In this document: piece by piece, positions 33,078-41,622 of the stretch
Layout: every line of letters starts with the position of its first letter
How positions within the stretch are numbered: position 1 is the first letter of the stretch
Source of the DNA: Aquisalimonas sp.
GTDB lineage: Bacteria > Pseudomonadota > Gammaproteobacteria > Nitrococcales > Aquisalimonadaceae
DNA length: 56,797 nucleotides
NCBI RefSeq assembly: GCF_007120195.1
Contig: NZ_SKOG01000008.1
Coordinates: 1 to 56,797 of the forward strand
Direction of reading: 5' to 3'
The notes under the pieces: generated by a model
Told to the model about the DNA's origin: nothing
Databases searched by the model: none
The model's input: only the letters and a program-made list of their open reading frames with translations
Program-made: the position numbers and the translations under genes

Positions 33078-34157
33078 TCAGCGGTTGAAGAGGTAGCTCT
33101 GATACTGGTAGGTCGTGCGCTCGTTCCAGCCGCGAACCTGCTTGCGAAAGGCGTCCCATTGCTCGTAGATCGTCGCGTACATCTCATCGCGCATGTCTTC
33201 CTCGTGCACTTCCTGTGCCCCTTCCCAGAACGCCTCCAAAACGGATTCCGGAAAGTCGAGCACCTCGACGCCATGCTCGTCACGCAGCTCCTCCAGGGCC
33301 GGTGGGTTGGTCGCGAGGTACCGCGCCGCCATCCAGCCGTCCGCCTCATAACAGCAGGCCTTGATTTGTGACTGAATGTCTGCTGGAAACTCCGCCCAAG
33401 TGTCCTCGTTGAAGTAGAATCCGAGCATGGCGCTCGGTTCCGCCCAGCTAGGCATGTAGTAGTACTTGGCCACCTCGTGCATGGCGAGGGTTTTGTCGTC
33501 GTACGGGCCAACCCACTCGGCGGCATCCAGCGCGCCACGGTCCATCGCCGTATAGACCTCGCCGCCGGGGAGTTGCTGAATGTTGACGCCCGCCTTGGCC
33601 ATGACCCGGCCCCCGTGCCCGGGGAAGCGCATGCGCAGGCCCCGCAGGTCGTCCGGAGAGTCGATGCGCTTGTTGAACCAGCCGCCGGTCTGGGCGCTGG
33701 TATTGCCGCCGGGAAACGCGACGAGGTGATCCCGCGCATTGAGCTCGTCCCAGAGTTCCTGGCCGCCACCGGCACGCATCCAGGCGTTTTGCTCGTCCAG
33801 CGTGAGGCCAAAGGGAATCGCCGTGTAGAACCCGTGGGCCGGAGACTCGCCGATGTAGTAGTAGGGCGCGGTGTGGCAGCAGGGGAATGCGCCGCTGGCG
33901 ACCGCGCCATACACTTCCAGCGGCCCCACCTGGTCGCCGCCCGGGTACGTGCGCACCTCCACGGCGCCATCGGTCATCTCGCCAATGCGTTTGGCGAAGT
34001 ATTCGGCGGTTCCGTAGAGGTTATCCAGGGCGGCCGGCCAGGAGGTGACCATCTCCAGGCGGAAACGGCGGTTGCTGGCAATCACATTCGGTGCGTACAC
34101 CGTGCTTGCGGCCACGGCGGCGGCCCCGGTTGCAGTGAGAAAATTGCGACGTTTCAT
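33078..34157 (-). CDS. TRAP transporter substrate-binding protein (DctP, TakP-like)
   Basis: A 359-residue Tat-exported binding protein: ATG 34157 follows GGAGGA and starts MKRRNFLTATGAA. The mature part contains SWPAALDNLYGTAEYFAKRI, FPCCHTAPYYYIGESPAH and ALDAAEWVGPYDDKTLAMHE, close to the TakP/2-oxoacid-binding branch. The gene is convergent with dctQM, separated by 51 bases, rather than in one operon with them; the three must be co-regulated from two promoters. A longer in-frame ORF starting at 34316 has no supporting ribosome-binding site. Confidence 0.92.
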   Translation of the reverse strand: MKRRNFLTATGAAAVAASTVYAPNVIASNRRFRLEMVTSWPAALDNLYGTAEYFAKRIGEMTDGAVEVRTYPGGDQVGPLEVYGAVASGAFPCCHTAPYYYIGESPAHGFYTAIPFGLTLDEQNAWMRAGGGQELWDELNARDHLVAFPGGNTSAQTGGWFNKRIDSPDDLRGLRMRFPGHGGRVMAKAGVNIQQLPGGEVYTAMDRGALDAAEWVGPYDDKTLAMHEVAKYYYMPSWAEPSAMLGFYFNEDTWAEFPADIQSQIKACCYEADGWMAARYLATNPPALEELRDEHGVEVLDFPESVLEAFWEGAQEVHEEDMRDEMYATIYEQWDAFRKQVRGWNERTTYQYQSYLFNR

Positions 34158-34332
34158 GGCGGCTCCTCCATCATTTTGTCTTTTGCGGTCTATCGGCCCG
34201 TCCGCAGGGGGGCTCAACGCCTGTTCAACCATATCGCGAGTGCTCGCGTGACGCGAGGTTTGACGCGCTTTCGCGCGGTTGGGCGCAGCCGGTATAGTGT
34301 CCCACCGCAAGTCCAATCAGAGGAGGCGGACC

Positions 34333-34869
34333 ATGTCCCGGCATTTCGAACGCGCCGAGGGTCTGTGCGAACAACCTGACCCGCAAACCCAGGAATTCGT
34401 GTTTAACCAGACGATGCTGCGCATCAAGGAGCCGAAGCGTAGCCTGGATTTCTACACCCGCGTCCTGGGGATGCGCCTGGTGCGCACGCTGGAATTCCCG
34501 GGCATGGAGTTCACCCTGTATTTCCTGGCGCTCGTGCCCGACGAACTGGCCGAGCGCGTTCCCAGTGACGAGGCCGAACGCACCCGGTGGACCTTCGGGC
34601 GTGAGGCGGTACTCGAGCTTACCCATAACTGGGGGACGGAGAACGATCCGCAATTCAGCTACCACAACGGCAATGATGCGCCGCAGGGGTTTGGTCATAT
34701 CGGTTTTGCCGTCCCGGAGGTCGAGGCCGCTTGCCAGCGCTTTGATGAGCTTGGTGTCGAGTTCGTCAAGCGACCCAATGACGGCAAGCTGAAAGGCATC
34801 GCCTTCATCAAGGATCCGGACGGGTACTGGATCGAGATCTTCCAGGCGCAGCGGATGGGGTCACTGTAG
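34333..34869 (+). CDS. gloA: Lactoylglutathione lyase, eukaryote-type glyoxalase I
   Basis: Glyoxalase I converts the methylglyoxal-glutathione hemithioacetal to S-lactoylglutathione in the cytoplasm. At 178 residues this is the long, human/yeast-like form, not the ~135-residue E. coli form. Motifs match human GLO1 closely: [48 protein letters not shown] and [11 protein letters not shown]. The metal ligands are therefore Gln, Glu, His, Glu, usually zinc. AGGAGG precedes ATG 34333. It is divergent from the TRAP binding-protein gene. Confidence 0.95.
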   Translation: MSRHFERAEGLCEQPDPQTQEFVFNQTMLRIKEPKRSLDFYTRVLGMRLVRTLEFPGMEFTLYFLALVPDELAERVPSDEAERTRWTFGREAVLELTHNWGTENDPQFSYHNGNDAPQGFGHIGFAVPEVEAACQRFDELGVEFVKRPNDGKLKGIAFIKDPDGYWIEIFQAQRMGSL

Positions 34870-35064
34870 TGGCGCACTTCGTGCGACCTCGCCTTGCGCC
34901 GGTCTGCTAAGGGGGTGGCCGATTCTGGAACGATAGAGAATCATGGTGACCCGGCTTGGGCTGTGCTAATTAGTTACTGGGGGCACGGGGATGTGCCCGC
35001 CGGTCTGGCCCGGGAACTCGGGCGTGGAGCAAATCAATCATCGGCAACTTGAGGAACTCGATTC
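34870..35064. other. Intergenic region between gloA and DUF3015 gene
   Basis: Contains a short GGGCAC / GTGCCC hairpin near 34982-34999 without a T-run, and TTGAGGA at 35048-35054 as ribosome-binding site for the next gene. No other feature was recognised. Confidence 0.35.
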
Positions 35065-35544
35065 ATGAGACGGAAACTACTTCTGGCGGCGCTTGTGGGC
35101 ACGGTGTATGCGACTTCGGCACACGCCGACAGTACTGGCTGCGGCCTCGGAACCATGGTTTGGGACGGACAGCAGGGCATCGCGCCACAGACCTTGGCGG
35201 TGACGACCAATGGCATCGTCGGCAACCAGACCTTCGGTATCACGTCGGGCACGCTCGGCTGTGAGCAGGACGGTGTCGTTCGGCACAGCGCCCAATTGAG
35301 CATGTACACGGGCTCTAACATGGACGCCATTGCGCGCGACATGTCTGTTGGCTCTGGCGAATCCCTGCACGCACTGGCGGACATCCTGGGTATCGAGGCC
35401 GAGGACCGCTCCCGGTTCTTCGCGGCCTTGCAGGACAACTACGCCTCGATTTTCTCCGCCAGTGACGTGACCGCCGAGGACGTCATCGCCGGCATCAACC
35501 AAACCCTGGAAAACGACAGGCGCCTGGCTGCCTACGCAGCCTGA
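35065..35544 (+). CDS. DUF3015 periplasmic protein
   Basis: A 159-residue exported protein: cleavable signal peptide (MRRKLLLAALVGTVYA...AHA), then STGCGLGTMVWDG and FGITSGTLGC, the paired-Cys core of DUF3015 proteins, and a helical C-terminal half (SGESLHALADILGIEAEDR). The two Cys residues may form a disulfide. The function of DUF3015 is not established. In this genome it stands immediately before a DUF4105/Lnb gene encoded on the same strand 136 bases downstream, which is a pairing worth noting. Confidence 0.85.
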   Translation: MRRKLLLAALVGTVYATSAHADSTGCGLGTMVWDGQQGIAPQTLAVTTNGIVGNQTFGITSGTLGCEQDGVVRHSAQLSMYTGSNMDAIARDMSVGSGESLHALADILGIEAEDRSRFFAALQDNYASIFSASDVTAEDVIAGINQTLENDRRLAAYAA

Positions 35545-35680
35545 CGCGTCGTCTTAGCGACACAATCGGCTGCTCCGCTGCGGGGCAGCCGATTCGCGTG
35601 ACACGCCGGCCGTTGGCTCGATAACCGCCCGTTTCCAACCCACTGGTCTGCGGACCGCCCGCTCGCGCTGATTCGGTAGA

Positions 35681-37603
35681 ATGCCCATGGTTCCAAAGCG
35701 TTGCCTTGCGCTGCTCGCATCCATTGCGACTCTTGGGGTGTTCGGGACGGTGCATGCGGAGTATCCACCATCCCGTGAGCTTGACCACCTGCTGGAGCGG
35801 GCGCATGCCCTCGACCTGGCGGCTGAGCGGGAGTGGCAGGATTTGCTTCATTACCGCGACCGCCGCTTTGTACCAGGTCGCCGCAGTGAAACGCGCGATC
35901 CGGATTTTTTCAATGCCGACAACGGCTGGCATGATCCCGAAGCGGAGCTCGATGCCACCCTTGCCGCATTTTTCCGCGACCCGGCCGGTGTTGCCGAGGG
36001 CGAACAGCACCCGCAATGCCGATTCGTCGCCCGCCGAGCGTGGCTCAAGGAGCGGTTGGCCATTGACGCCGCGCAGTTGCCGGAAGTCGAATGTACCCGC
36101 TTCGAGGAGTGGTACGAGAGCATCAATCCCCATGAGCTGACCCTCGTCTTTGCGGCTGCCTATCTGGGCAACCCGGCGTCAATGTTTGGGCATACCCTGC
36201 TGCGGATCGACCCGCCGCGGCAGGATGCCGACACTCGGTTGCTCTCGTATGCCATCAACCATGCAGCTGCCACTGAAGAGACAAGCGGTCTGGTCTTCGC
36301 AGTCAGGGGGCTGACCGGTGGCTATCCGGGGCTGTTCTCCCTGATGCCTTATTACGACAAGGTCCAGGAATACAACAGTCTGGAAAGCCGCGATCTGTGG
36401 GAATACCGCCTGAACCTCGAGCCCGACGAAGTCGAACGGCTGATGCAGCATGCCTGGGAACTCCGGGGCACGCCCTTCCCTTATTACTTCTTTCTCCAGA
36501 ACTGTTCCTATCGGCTTCTAGGGTTGTTGGACGTGGCGCGGCCCGGGATGGGGCTCGCGGACCGCTTTGACTGGTGGGCTATCCCCACCGATACCGTGCG
36601 CGAGGTGCTGCGCGAGGCGGAGATGCTCAAAGAGGTGAACTATCGCCCGGCCGAGCGGGCCCGCCTGGACCACCAGCTCGGCATGCTCTCCCCGGAGCTT
36701 CTGGATTGGACCGTGGCGCTCGCCAACGGCGATCGGCCGGTAGAGGCGGCCGATGCGCTGGACCGCCACGAGCAGGCACTCGTCCTGGAGACAGCTTATG
36801 ACTATCTGCACTTCCTGCGGCGCTCCGGTGGCGCGCAGTCCGATCCGCGTGAGCGCATGCGCGAGCTGCTCGTCGCCCGCAGCGGCCTCGCTGGGGTTGA
36901 CCCGGCCGAATCGCCACCGACACCGCGGACAAGACCCGACGAGGGGCATGGCACGTTGCGCCTCGGCCTGGGAGGCGGGGAGCGAGGCGGCGCCGCTTTT
37001 GGGAGCCTCCACTGGCGACCTGCCTACCATGACGCCCTGGACCCGCCGCATGGCTATATCCCCGGGGCCCACATCGATTATGGCGATTTGGAATTGCGTT
37101 ACGACGATGGGCGTAATCGGGTGGAGCTGGAGCGCCTGATGGTTGTGGACATCGAGTCGCTGAGTCCCCAAGACCGCCTGTTTCGACCCTGGTCATGGAA
37201 CATCCGCGGCGGTGTCGAGCAGCGGCTGCGCCCGGAAGGCGGACGATCCCTCATGGGCGGTGTCGATGGTGGTGGAGGCGTGACCCGCGAGCTGGGTGGC
37301 TCGCCCCTGTGGGGATACGTTGGCCTGCAGGGGAGCGCCTGGGCATCCGAGCGCCTTGATGACAGCGTTCGTGCCAAGGGTGGAGCGCGGCTGGACTTGC
37401 TCTGGACCGGACAGACCTTGCGCACGCGGCTGCGCGCGGACGGCGGCTGGTCAACCGATGCCAGCCGGCCGGCGTGGCGAATCAGCGCAGAGCAGGCGCT
37501 GAACGTGACGAGGCAGCTCTCTGTGCGCCTCGGGCTGTCGCGTGAGCAGGACTTCGATGTGCATGAGACCGCCGCTCAGGCTGTGCTGTATGGCTATTTT
37601 TAG
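35681..37603 (+). CDS. Lnb/DUF4105-domain exported protein with C-terminal beta-barrel-like region
   Basis: A 640-residue protein with signal peptide (CLALLASIATLGVFGTVHA), a helical N-terminal domain, and a Lnb/DUF4105 NlpC-like periplasmic domain at about residues 140-300. The latter contains YLGNPASMFGHTLLRID, where the His may be catalytic, and YYFFLQNCSYRLLGLLDVARPG, where the Cys is the likely nucleophile. From about residue 430 the chain becomes rich in alternating aromatic and charged residues (LRLGLGGGERGGAAFGSLHWRP; WGYVGLQGSAW; AQAVLYGYF) and ends in Phe, like an outer-membrane barrel. Role is unknown; acyl or peptide hydrolysis at the outer membrane is possible. ATG 35687 is an alternative start. 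Confidence 0.85.
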   Translation: MPMVPKRCLALLASIATLGVFGTVHAEYPPSRELDHLLERAHALDLAAEREWQDLLHYRDRRFVPGRRSETRDPDFFNADNGWHDPEAELDATLAAFFRDPAGVAEGEQHPQCRFVARRAWLKERLAIDAAQLPEVECTRFEEWYESINPHELTLVFAAAYLGNPASMFGHTLLRIDPPRQDADTRLLSYAINHAAATEETSGLVFAVRGLTGGYPGLFSLMPYYDKVQEYNSLESRDLWEYRLNLEPDEVERLMQHAWELRGTPFPYYFFLQNCSYRLLGLLDVARPGMGLADRFDWWAIPTDTVREVLREAEMLKEVNYRPAERARLDHQLGMLSPELLDWTVALANGDRPVEAADALDRHEQALVLETAYDYLHFLRRSGGAQSDPRERMRELLVARSGLAGVDPAESPPTPRTRPDEGHGTLRLGLGGGERGGAAFGSLHWRPAYHDALDPPHGYIPGAHIDYGDLELRYDDGRNRVELERLMVVDIESLSPQDRLFRPWSWNIRGGVEQRLRPEGGRSLMGGVDGGGGVTRELGGSPLWGYVGLQGSAWASERLDDSVRAKGGARLDLLWTGQTLRTRLRADGGWSTDASRPAWRISAEQALNVTRQLSVRLGLSREQDFDVHETAAQAVLYGYF

Positions 37604-38462
37604 ATCTCCCCGACAGGGACACAGGCTACGCCTGTTGGCGGTGGTGCTGCTGGCGGTGACCATAACCGGCTGCAGCCATCTGTTCTTCCTGCCGGAGCAG
37701 GGGCACCGCTGGGATCCGAAAGAGGCGGGCATCGTCTACGAGGATGTCTGGTTCGAGGCCGATGATGGCGTCACCCTGCACGGCTGGTTTTTACCGGCGC
37801 AGGAGCCTCGCGGCACGGTGGTCTTCCTGCATGGCAATGCCCAGAACGTGAGCACGCACATCGGTGCCGTCTACTGGTTGCCGGAGCGGGGGTTCAACGT
37901 CTTTATGCCGGACTACCGTGGCTTCGGGCTGTCCAGCGGGAGCCCGGATTTCGTCGGCGTCCACCGCGATGCCGAGGCGGCGCTTGCCGTGGTCGTGGAG
38001 CGTGACGACGTGGATTCGGAGCGAGTCGCGGTCCTGGGACAGAGCCTGGGCGGCTCCGTTGCCATTACCACCGTGGCCGACCATGGGGAGGACTACGGTG
38101 TGGCGGCGCTGATCGCTGACAGCGCCTTCAGCAGCTATCGCGGCATCGCCCGCGAGAAATTTGGTGAATTCTGGCTGACCTGGCCATTCCAGTGGCCCCT
38201 GAGCCTCACCATCAGTGATCGATTCGCGCCGGTGGATCATATCGCCGATGTGAGCCCGATCCCCGTGTTGTTGATTGCCGGGGACGACGATTTCGTGGTG
38301 CCGCCGCATCACTCCCGCGAGCTCTACCAGGCGGCACGCCCGCCGGTGGAGATCTGGCGCTACCGGGGCGTGGGCCATGGGCAGGCGCCAACGCGAGCGG
38401 ATGTACGCCGGGCTCTGGTCGCCTGGCTTGACGAGGTGCTCGAGCCGAAACCCAATGACTGA
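37590..38462 (+). CDS. Alpha/beta-hydrolase lipoprotein
   Basis: A 290-residue alpha/beta hydrolase anchored as a lipoprotein: hydrophobic signal followed by the lipobox ITGC. The nucleophile elbow is GQSLGG (in VAVLGQSLGGSVAI), the oxyanion region is VVFLHGNAQN, the acid is in AGDDDFVVPP and the catalytic His in GVGHGQAP. This matches the YfhR/BEM46-like exported hydrolases. ATG 37590 overlaps the last 14 bases of the DUF4105 gene, so the two are translationally coupled and may act together on a lipid or cell-envelope ester. Substrate unknown. Confidence 0.85.
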   Translation: MAIFRSPRQGHRLRLLAVVLLAVTITGCSHLFFLPEQGHRWDPKEAGIVYEDVWFEADDGVTLHGWFLPAQEPRGTVVFLHGNAQNVSTHIGAVYWLPERGFNVFMPDYRGFGLSSGSPDFVGVHRDAEAALAVVVERDDVDSERVAVLGQSLGGSVAITTVADHGEDYGVAALIADSAFSSYRGIAREKFGEFWLTWPFQWPLSLTISDRFAPVDHIADVSPIPVLLIAGDDDFVVPPHHSRELYQAARPPVEIWRYRGVGHGQAPTRADVRRALVAWLDEVLEPKPND

Positions 38463-38510
38463 CAGGCGCACCAGGCGCCGGCTTTGACCGCCCCGGCCGT
38501 ATGCGTTTCA

Positions 38511-39380
38511 ATGCCCACTCACCCACGCCCCCCGGAGTCCACCTTCTCCATGTCCGCCCTGGGACCCCGCGAAGTCGAGCCCGAAGCCTGGAGTGAGTGG
38601 GTTCGGGAGGCCGCACGACTGTTGCTGCACCGGCCTTCCTACACCGGGGCGGTGCTGGCGCTGGTGCTCGTCGTACTCTATGCGGTGCATCTCGTTGAAT
38701 GGATACCCGCGCGGCGCTTCGCCATGCTGTTGTGCCTGCCCCTGGGCCTGATGGTGTTCATCCGCCTGGCGTGGTTCGCGGACCACGGGCGTCGCGCCCG
38801 GTTTGCCCAGCTCGTGCCAGGGGAGGGCGAGCTGCTCCTTGCCATCGGCTGTGCCGCGGCGGCCATGGCACTCCATGGCGGGCTCACGGCGGTGATCGAG
38901 CCGCTGCTCGATGGGTTCCGGACCGTTGTTGAGCAGACCGGGTTGTGGAGCCCGGTCCGCGCCGACGGCATGCCGGCTGATCCGCCGCTGCGCCATACCC
39001 TGCTTGGCCCGATTCTCGTTCCCGGCGGGCTCTTCGGCACCGGGCTGGTGGGGATGTTGCTCATGCTCCTCGCGTTCGGGCAGTGGTTTCTAGTGCCCAT
39101 GATGGCGCTCCATAATCCACCCCTGCCTCCGGCCATGGCCTCCAGTGCCCGCGCCTACGCGCTCAACCCCGTGCCCATGATGGGTATCACGGGAGTCCTT
39201 ATGCTCGCCGTGGGCCTGCTCGCCGTGACCGTTGGCTGGGCTTTTATCCTCCTGCTGCCATTCTTCGGCGCGCTGCTCTACGTGGGCTATCGGGATGTCT
39301 TTTTGGGGCGGGAATCGGACGCCCCGGAAGCCGTCGAAGATGAAGAGCAGGAAGAGGCGGGCGTGGGCACCCACGGTTGA
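38511..39380 (+). CDS. Membrane protein of unknown function
   Basis: I do not recognise this protein of about 289 residues. At least five membrane helices are visible (AVLALVLVVLYAVHLVEWI; AMLLCLPLGLMVFIRLAWF; LLLAIGCAAAAMALHGG; LFGTGLVGMLLMLLAFGQWF; MMGITGVLMLAVGLLAVTVG), followed by an acidic cytoplasmic tail rich in Glu. Three possible starts exist: TTG 38484, ATG 38511 and ATG 38550, none with a strong ribosome-binding site. It lies on the same strand between the hydrolase lipoprotein and rsmF with short gaps, so it may belong to that operon. Confidence 0.65.
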   Translation: MPTHPRPPESTFSMSALGPREVEPEAWSEWVREAARLLLHRPSYTGAVLALVLVVLYAVHLVEWIPARRFAMLLCLPLGLMVFIRLAWFADHGRRARFAQLVPGEGELLLAIGCAAAAMALHGGLTAVIEPLLDGFRTVVEQTGLWSPVRADGMPADPPLRHTLLGPILVPGGLFGTGLVGMLLMLLAFGQWFLVPMMALHNPPLPPAMASSARAYALNPVPMMGITGVLMLAVGLLAVTVGWAFILLLPFFGALLYVGYRDVFLGRESDAPEAVEDEEQEEAGVGTHG

Positions 39381-39453
39381 TGCGCCGGCCCTTCCCCCCT
39401 GGCAATCGGGCCACGTGGCGCCTTCTTTTGCATCACCCGTGGGGAGCGGACGT

Positions 39454-40929
39454 GTGAGTGATGTTGATCGTCCATTGCAACCCGATCGCGAGACCCTCGC
39501 CAGGGCACTGTGCGCCCGCTACCAAGGCCTCGTGGACGATCCGCAGGCGTTGATCGCTGCCCTTCTGCGCCCGTTGCCGGCGACCCTGTGGGCCAACCAC
39601 CACCGGATATCCCGGGATGCGCTGCTGACACGCCTGCGTGCCGACGGGCTTACGGCCGAGCCGTTGGCCTGGTCCCCCCTGGGCGTTCGGCTTTCCCCGC
39701 AGGCGCGTCCCGGCCGCCATTGGGGCTTTCTGGCCGGGTTGTTCCAGGTCCAGGAAGAGGCCTCCATGCTACCGGTGACGCTTTTGGACCCGCAGCCCGG
39801 GGAGCGTGTGCTCGACCTGTGTTCGGCCCCGGGGAATAAAACCGCCCAGATCGCGCTGGCCATGAACAACCGTGGCACGGTCATGGCCAATGACCTGCGC
39901 AGGGGCCGCCTGGCGGCGCTGCGTCAGACTGTAAAACGCCTGGGACTGCTGAACGTGGCCATCACCGTCCAGGACGGCCAGGCGGTCGGGTCCCGTGCCG
40001 GCGTCTTCGATCGCGTGCTGGTGGACGCACCCTGCAGTTGCGAGGGCACGTTCCGGAAGGTGACCCACCCGAGCGTGAGCACCGCGAGCTTCCGCTTCCG
40101 CCGGGCCGGCGTGCAGCTCCGGCTGCTGGAGCGCGCCTTGCGGCTCACCCGCCCCGGCGGGCGGCTGGTGTACTCCACGTGTACCCTGGCGCCGGAAGAA
40201 AACGAGGCCGTCGTCGACGCCCTGTTGCGGCGCTTTCCCGGGGAGGTGCGCGTTGTGCCCGCGGCGGTGCCGGGCCTGCTCGGGTCGCCCGGGGTCACCC
40301 AGTGGGAGGGGTGCCGTTACGATGCGTCGCTGGCGGGGGCATTGCGCCTGTGGCCGCATCACAATGACACGGGCGGTTTTTTCGTCGCCGTGCTGGAGCG
40401 CAGTGCGCACGCGCAGGCCGTGCCGGAACCGCGCTGGTTCACGCCGCCTCCGCAGCCACGGGAGTGGCTCGCCCCACTCACGCAGCGCTTCGGCATCCCC
40501 GAGTCGGCGTTTGCCGGCGTGCTGCCGGTAAAACGGGGCAACAAGCACGTGCACCTGGTGCCGGAGGGTCATCAGTACCCCGAGGCCCCGGCGCCGGAAA
40601 TGCTTGGGTTGCCGGCGATCCGGCGGCGCAGTATTCCGATCAAGCCGACCACGGCGGCCGCCATGCTTTACGGCGATGCGGCGAGCCGCAATGTCGTCGC
40701 GCTTCGCACGCAGCAAGCCCAGGCGTATCTCGACCGTCAGCCCATTGAGCGACCGGACCCGGAGCAGCTTGAGGCTTGCACCGGGCCCGGCTATGTGGTG
40801 CTGCGTTATCTCGGTTACACGCTGGGGCTCGGGCAGCTTATCTTCGATCGCGCGACCGGTGAGCCGCGTATCGCAAGCCTGATGCCCAAGGCCTGGGCGA
40901 AAGACTCCGCCACACTGGATGACGCCTGA
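39454..40929 (+). CDS. rsmF: 16S rRNA (cytosine-C5) methyltransferase, RsmF-like
   Basis: A 491-residue m5C RNA methyltransferase of the RsmB/Nol1 class, nearest to RsmF (YebU), which methylates 16S rRNA C1407 in E. coli. The SAM site DLCSAPGNKTAQIAL, the catalytic Cys of VLVDAPCSCEGTFRK and the second Cys in LVYSTCTLAPEENE are intact. A C-terminal extension (from about residue 330) with a PUA-like and RsmF-specific domain is present. GTG 39454 follows GGGGAG by seven bases. Target-site assignment is by homology only. Confidence 0.88.
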   Translation: MSDVDRPLQPDRETLARALCARYQGLVDDPQALIAALLRPLPATLWANHHRISRDALLTRLRADGLTAEPLAWSPLGVRLSPQARPGRHWGFLAGLFQVQEEASMLPVTLLDPQPGERVLDLCSAPGNKTAQIALAMNNRGTVMANDLRRGRLAALRQTVKRLGLLNVAITVQDGQAVGSRAGVFDRVLVDAPCSCEGTFRKVTHPSVSTASFRFRRAGVQLRLLERALRLTRPGGRLVYSTCTLAPEENEAVVDALLRRFPGEVRVVPAAVPGLLGSPGVTQWEGCRYDASLAGALRLWPHHNDTGGFFVAVLERSAHAQAVPEPRWFTPPPQPREWLAPLTQRFGIPESAFAGVLPVKRGNKHVHLVPEGHQYPEAPAPEMLGLPAIRRRSIPIKPTTAAAMLYGDAASRNVVALRTQQAQAYLDRQPIERPDPEQLEACTGPGYVVLRYLGYTLGLGQLIFDRATGEPRIASLMPKAWAKDSATLDDA

Positions 40930-40966
40930 AGTGGCGTGGCGGTGCCTGCCGGGTCACGAGTTTGCG

Positions 40967-41293
40967 TCACTGTCTCTTGGCCTCCACCTGGGGCCAGTTG
41001 GCCGTGATTTCGCGGCGCTGGTCGGCGGCGGAGAAGTATTCCCAGATCAGTCCGTTGACATCGTGATCGATGCACAGGGTTGGCGCTGCCGAATCTTCCC
41101 AGCCGATGTGCCGAACACGCCCGGCGGCGCCAGGCATGTGCCGAACGGAGAAATTGAGTTTGTCGGTCCGCCAAAGGGCATACCGGCCCGGGATGACAAT
41201 CTCCGGTTCGGCGCCGAGGCGCTCCGTATAGTCCTGGATACTTGACTCAACATCGGCAACGGCGAGGGCAAGGTGGAACCGTTTCATGGTCAT
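40967..41293 (-). CDS. VOC-family (glyoxalase/bleomycin-resistance fold) protein
   Basis: A 108-residue single VOC domain: KRFHLALAVADVESSIQDYTERLGAEPEIVIPGRYALWRTDKLNFSVRH and a closing GLIWEYFSA. His and Glu candidates for metal binding are present at the expected ends. Such proteins range from metal-dependent lyases to binding proteins; no function can be assigned. ATG 41293 has GGAG five bases before it; ATG 41287 two codons later is an alternative. Confidence 0.75.
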   Translation of the reverse strand: MTMKRFHLALAVADVESSIQDYTERLGAEPEIVIPGRYALWRTDKLNFSVRHMPGAAGRVRHIGWEDSAAPTLCIDHDVNGLIWEYFSAADQRREITANWPQVEAKRQ

Positions 41294-41622
41294 CGTCTCT
41301 CCATAAACGCAGGTGCGCCCGGGCATGCTAGCCGGCACGGATGACAGATCGTAAGGGCAGGTGGCGGCGTCGAGCAGGAGTGTGTCGTTCGCCTGTAGCT
41401 TGCCGGCACTGGTATCCGTGTCCCAGTGCTCTTCCTAATAATAGACGCTCTACAGCATTCCTCTTGGCATCATGGCTCGCGAGGGTGTCAGCGCCGCGAA
41501 CGGGATGTCTGCCCGGGTAATTCGGATCACGGCGCCGGGCGGGGCGTTGGCGGCTGTGTCGTGCCCCGGCCACAACGGGCGGCGCGTCTCTCATGGGGTT
41601 TGTCGGATGCCTCGGTGGCGAT
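41294..41622. other. 330-base intergenic region
   Basis: Lies between the VOC gene (minus) and the 3' end of rlmM (minus). Open frames are present on both strands, but none has good start signals or recognisable motifs. An AT-rich short patch at about 41435-41450 could be a promoter for the VOC gene. No RNA or repeat was recognised. Confidence 0.35.
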
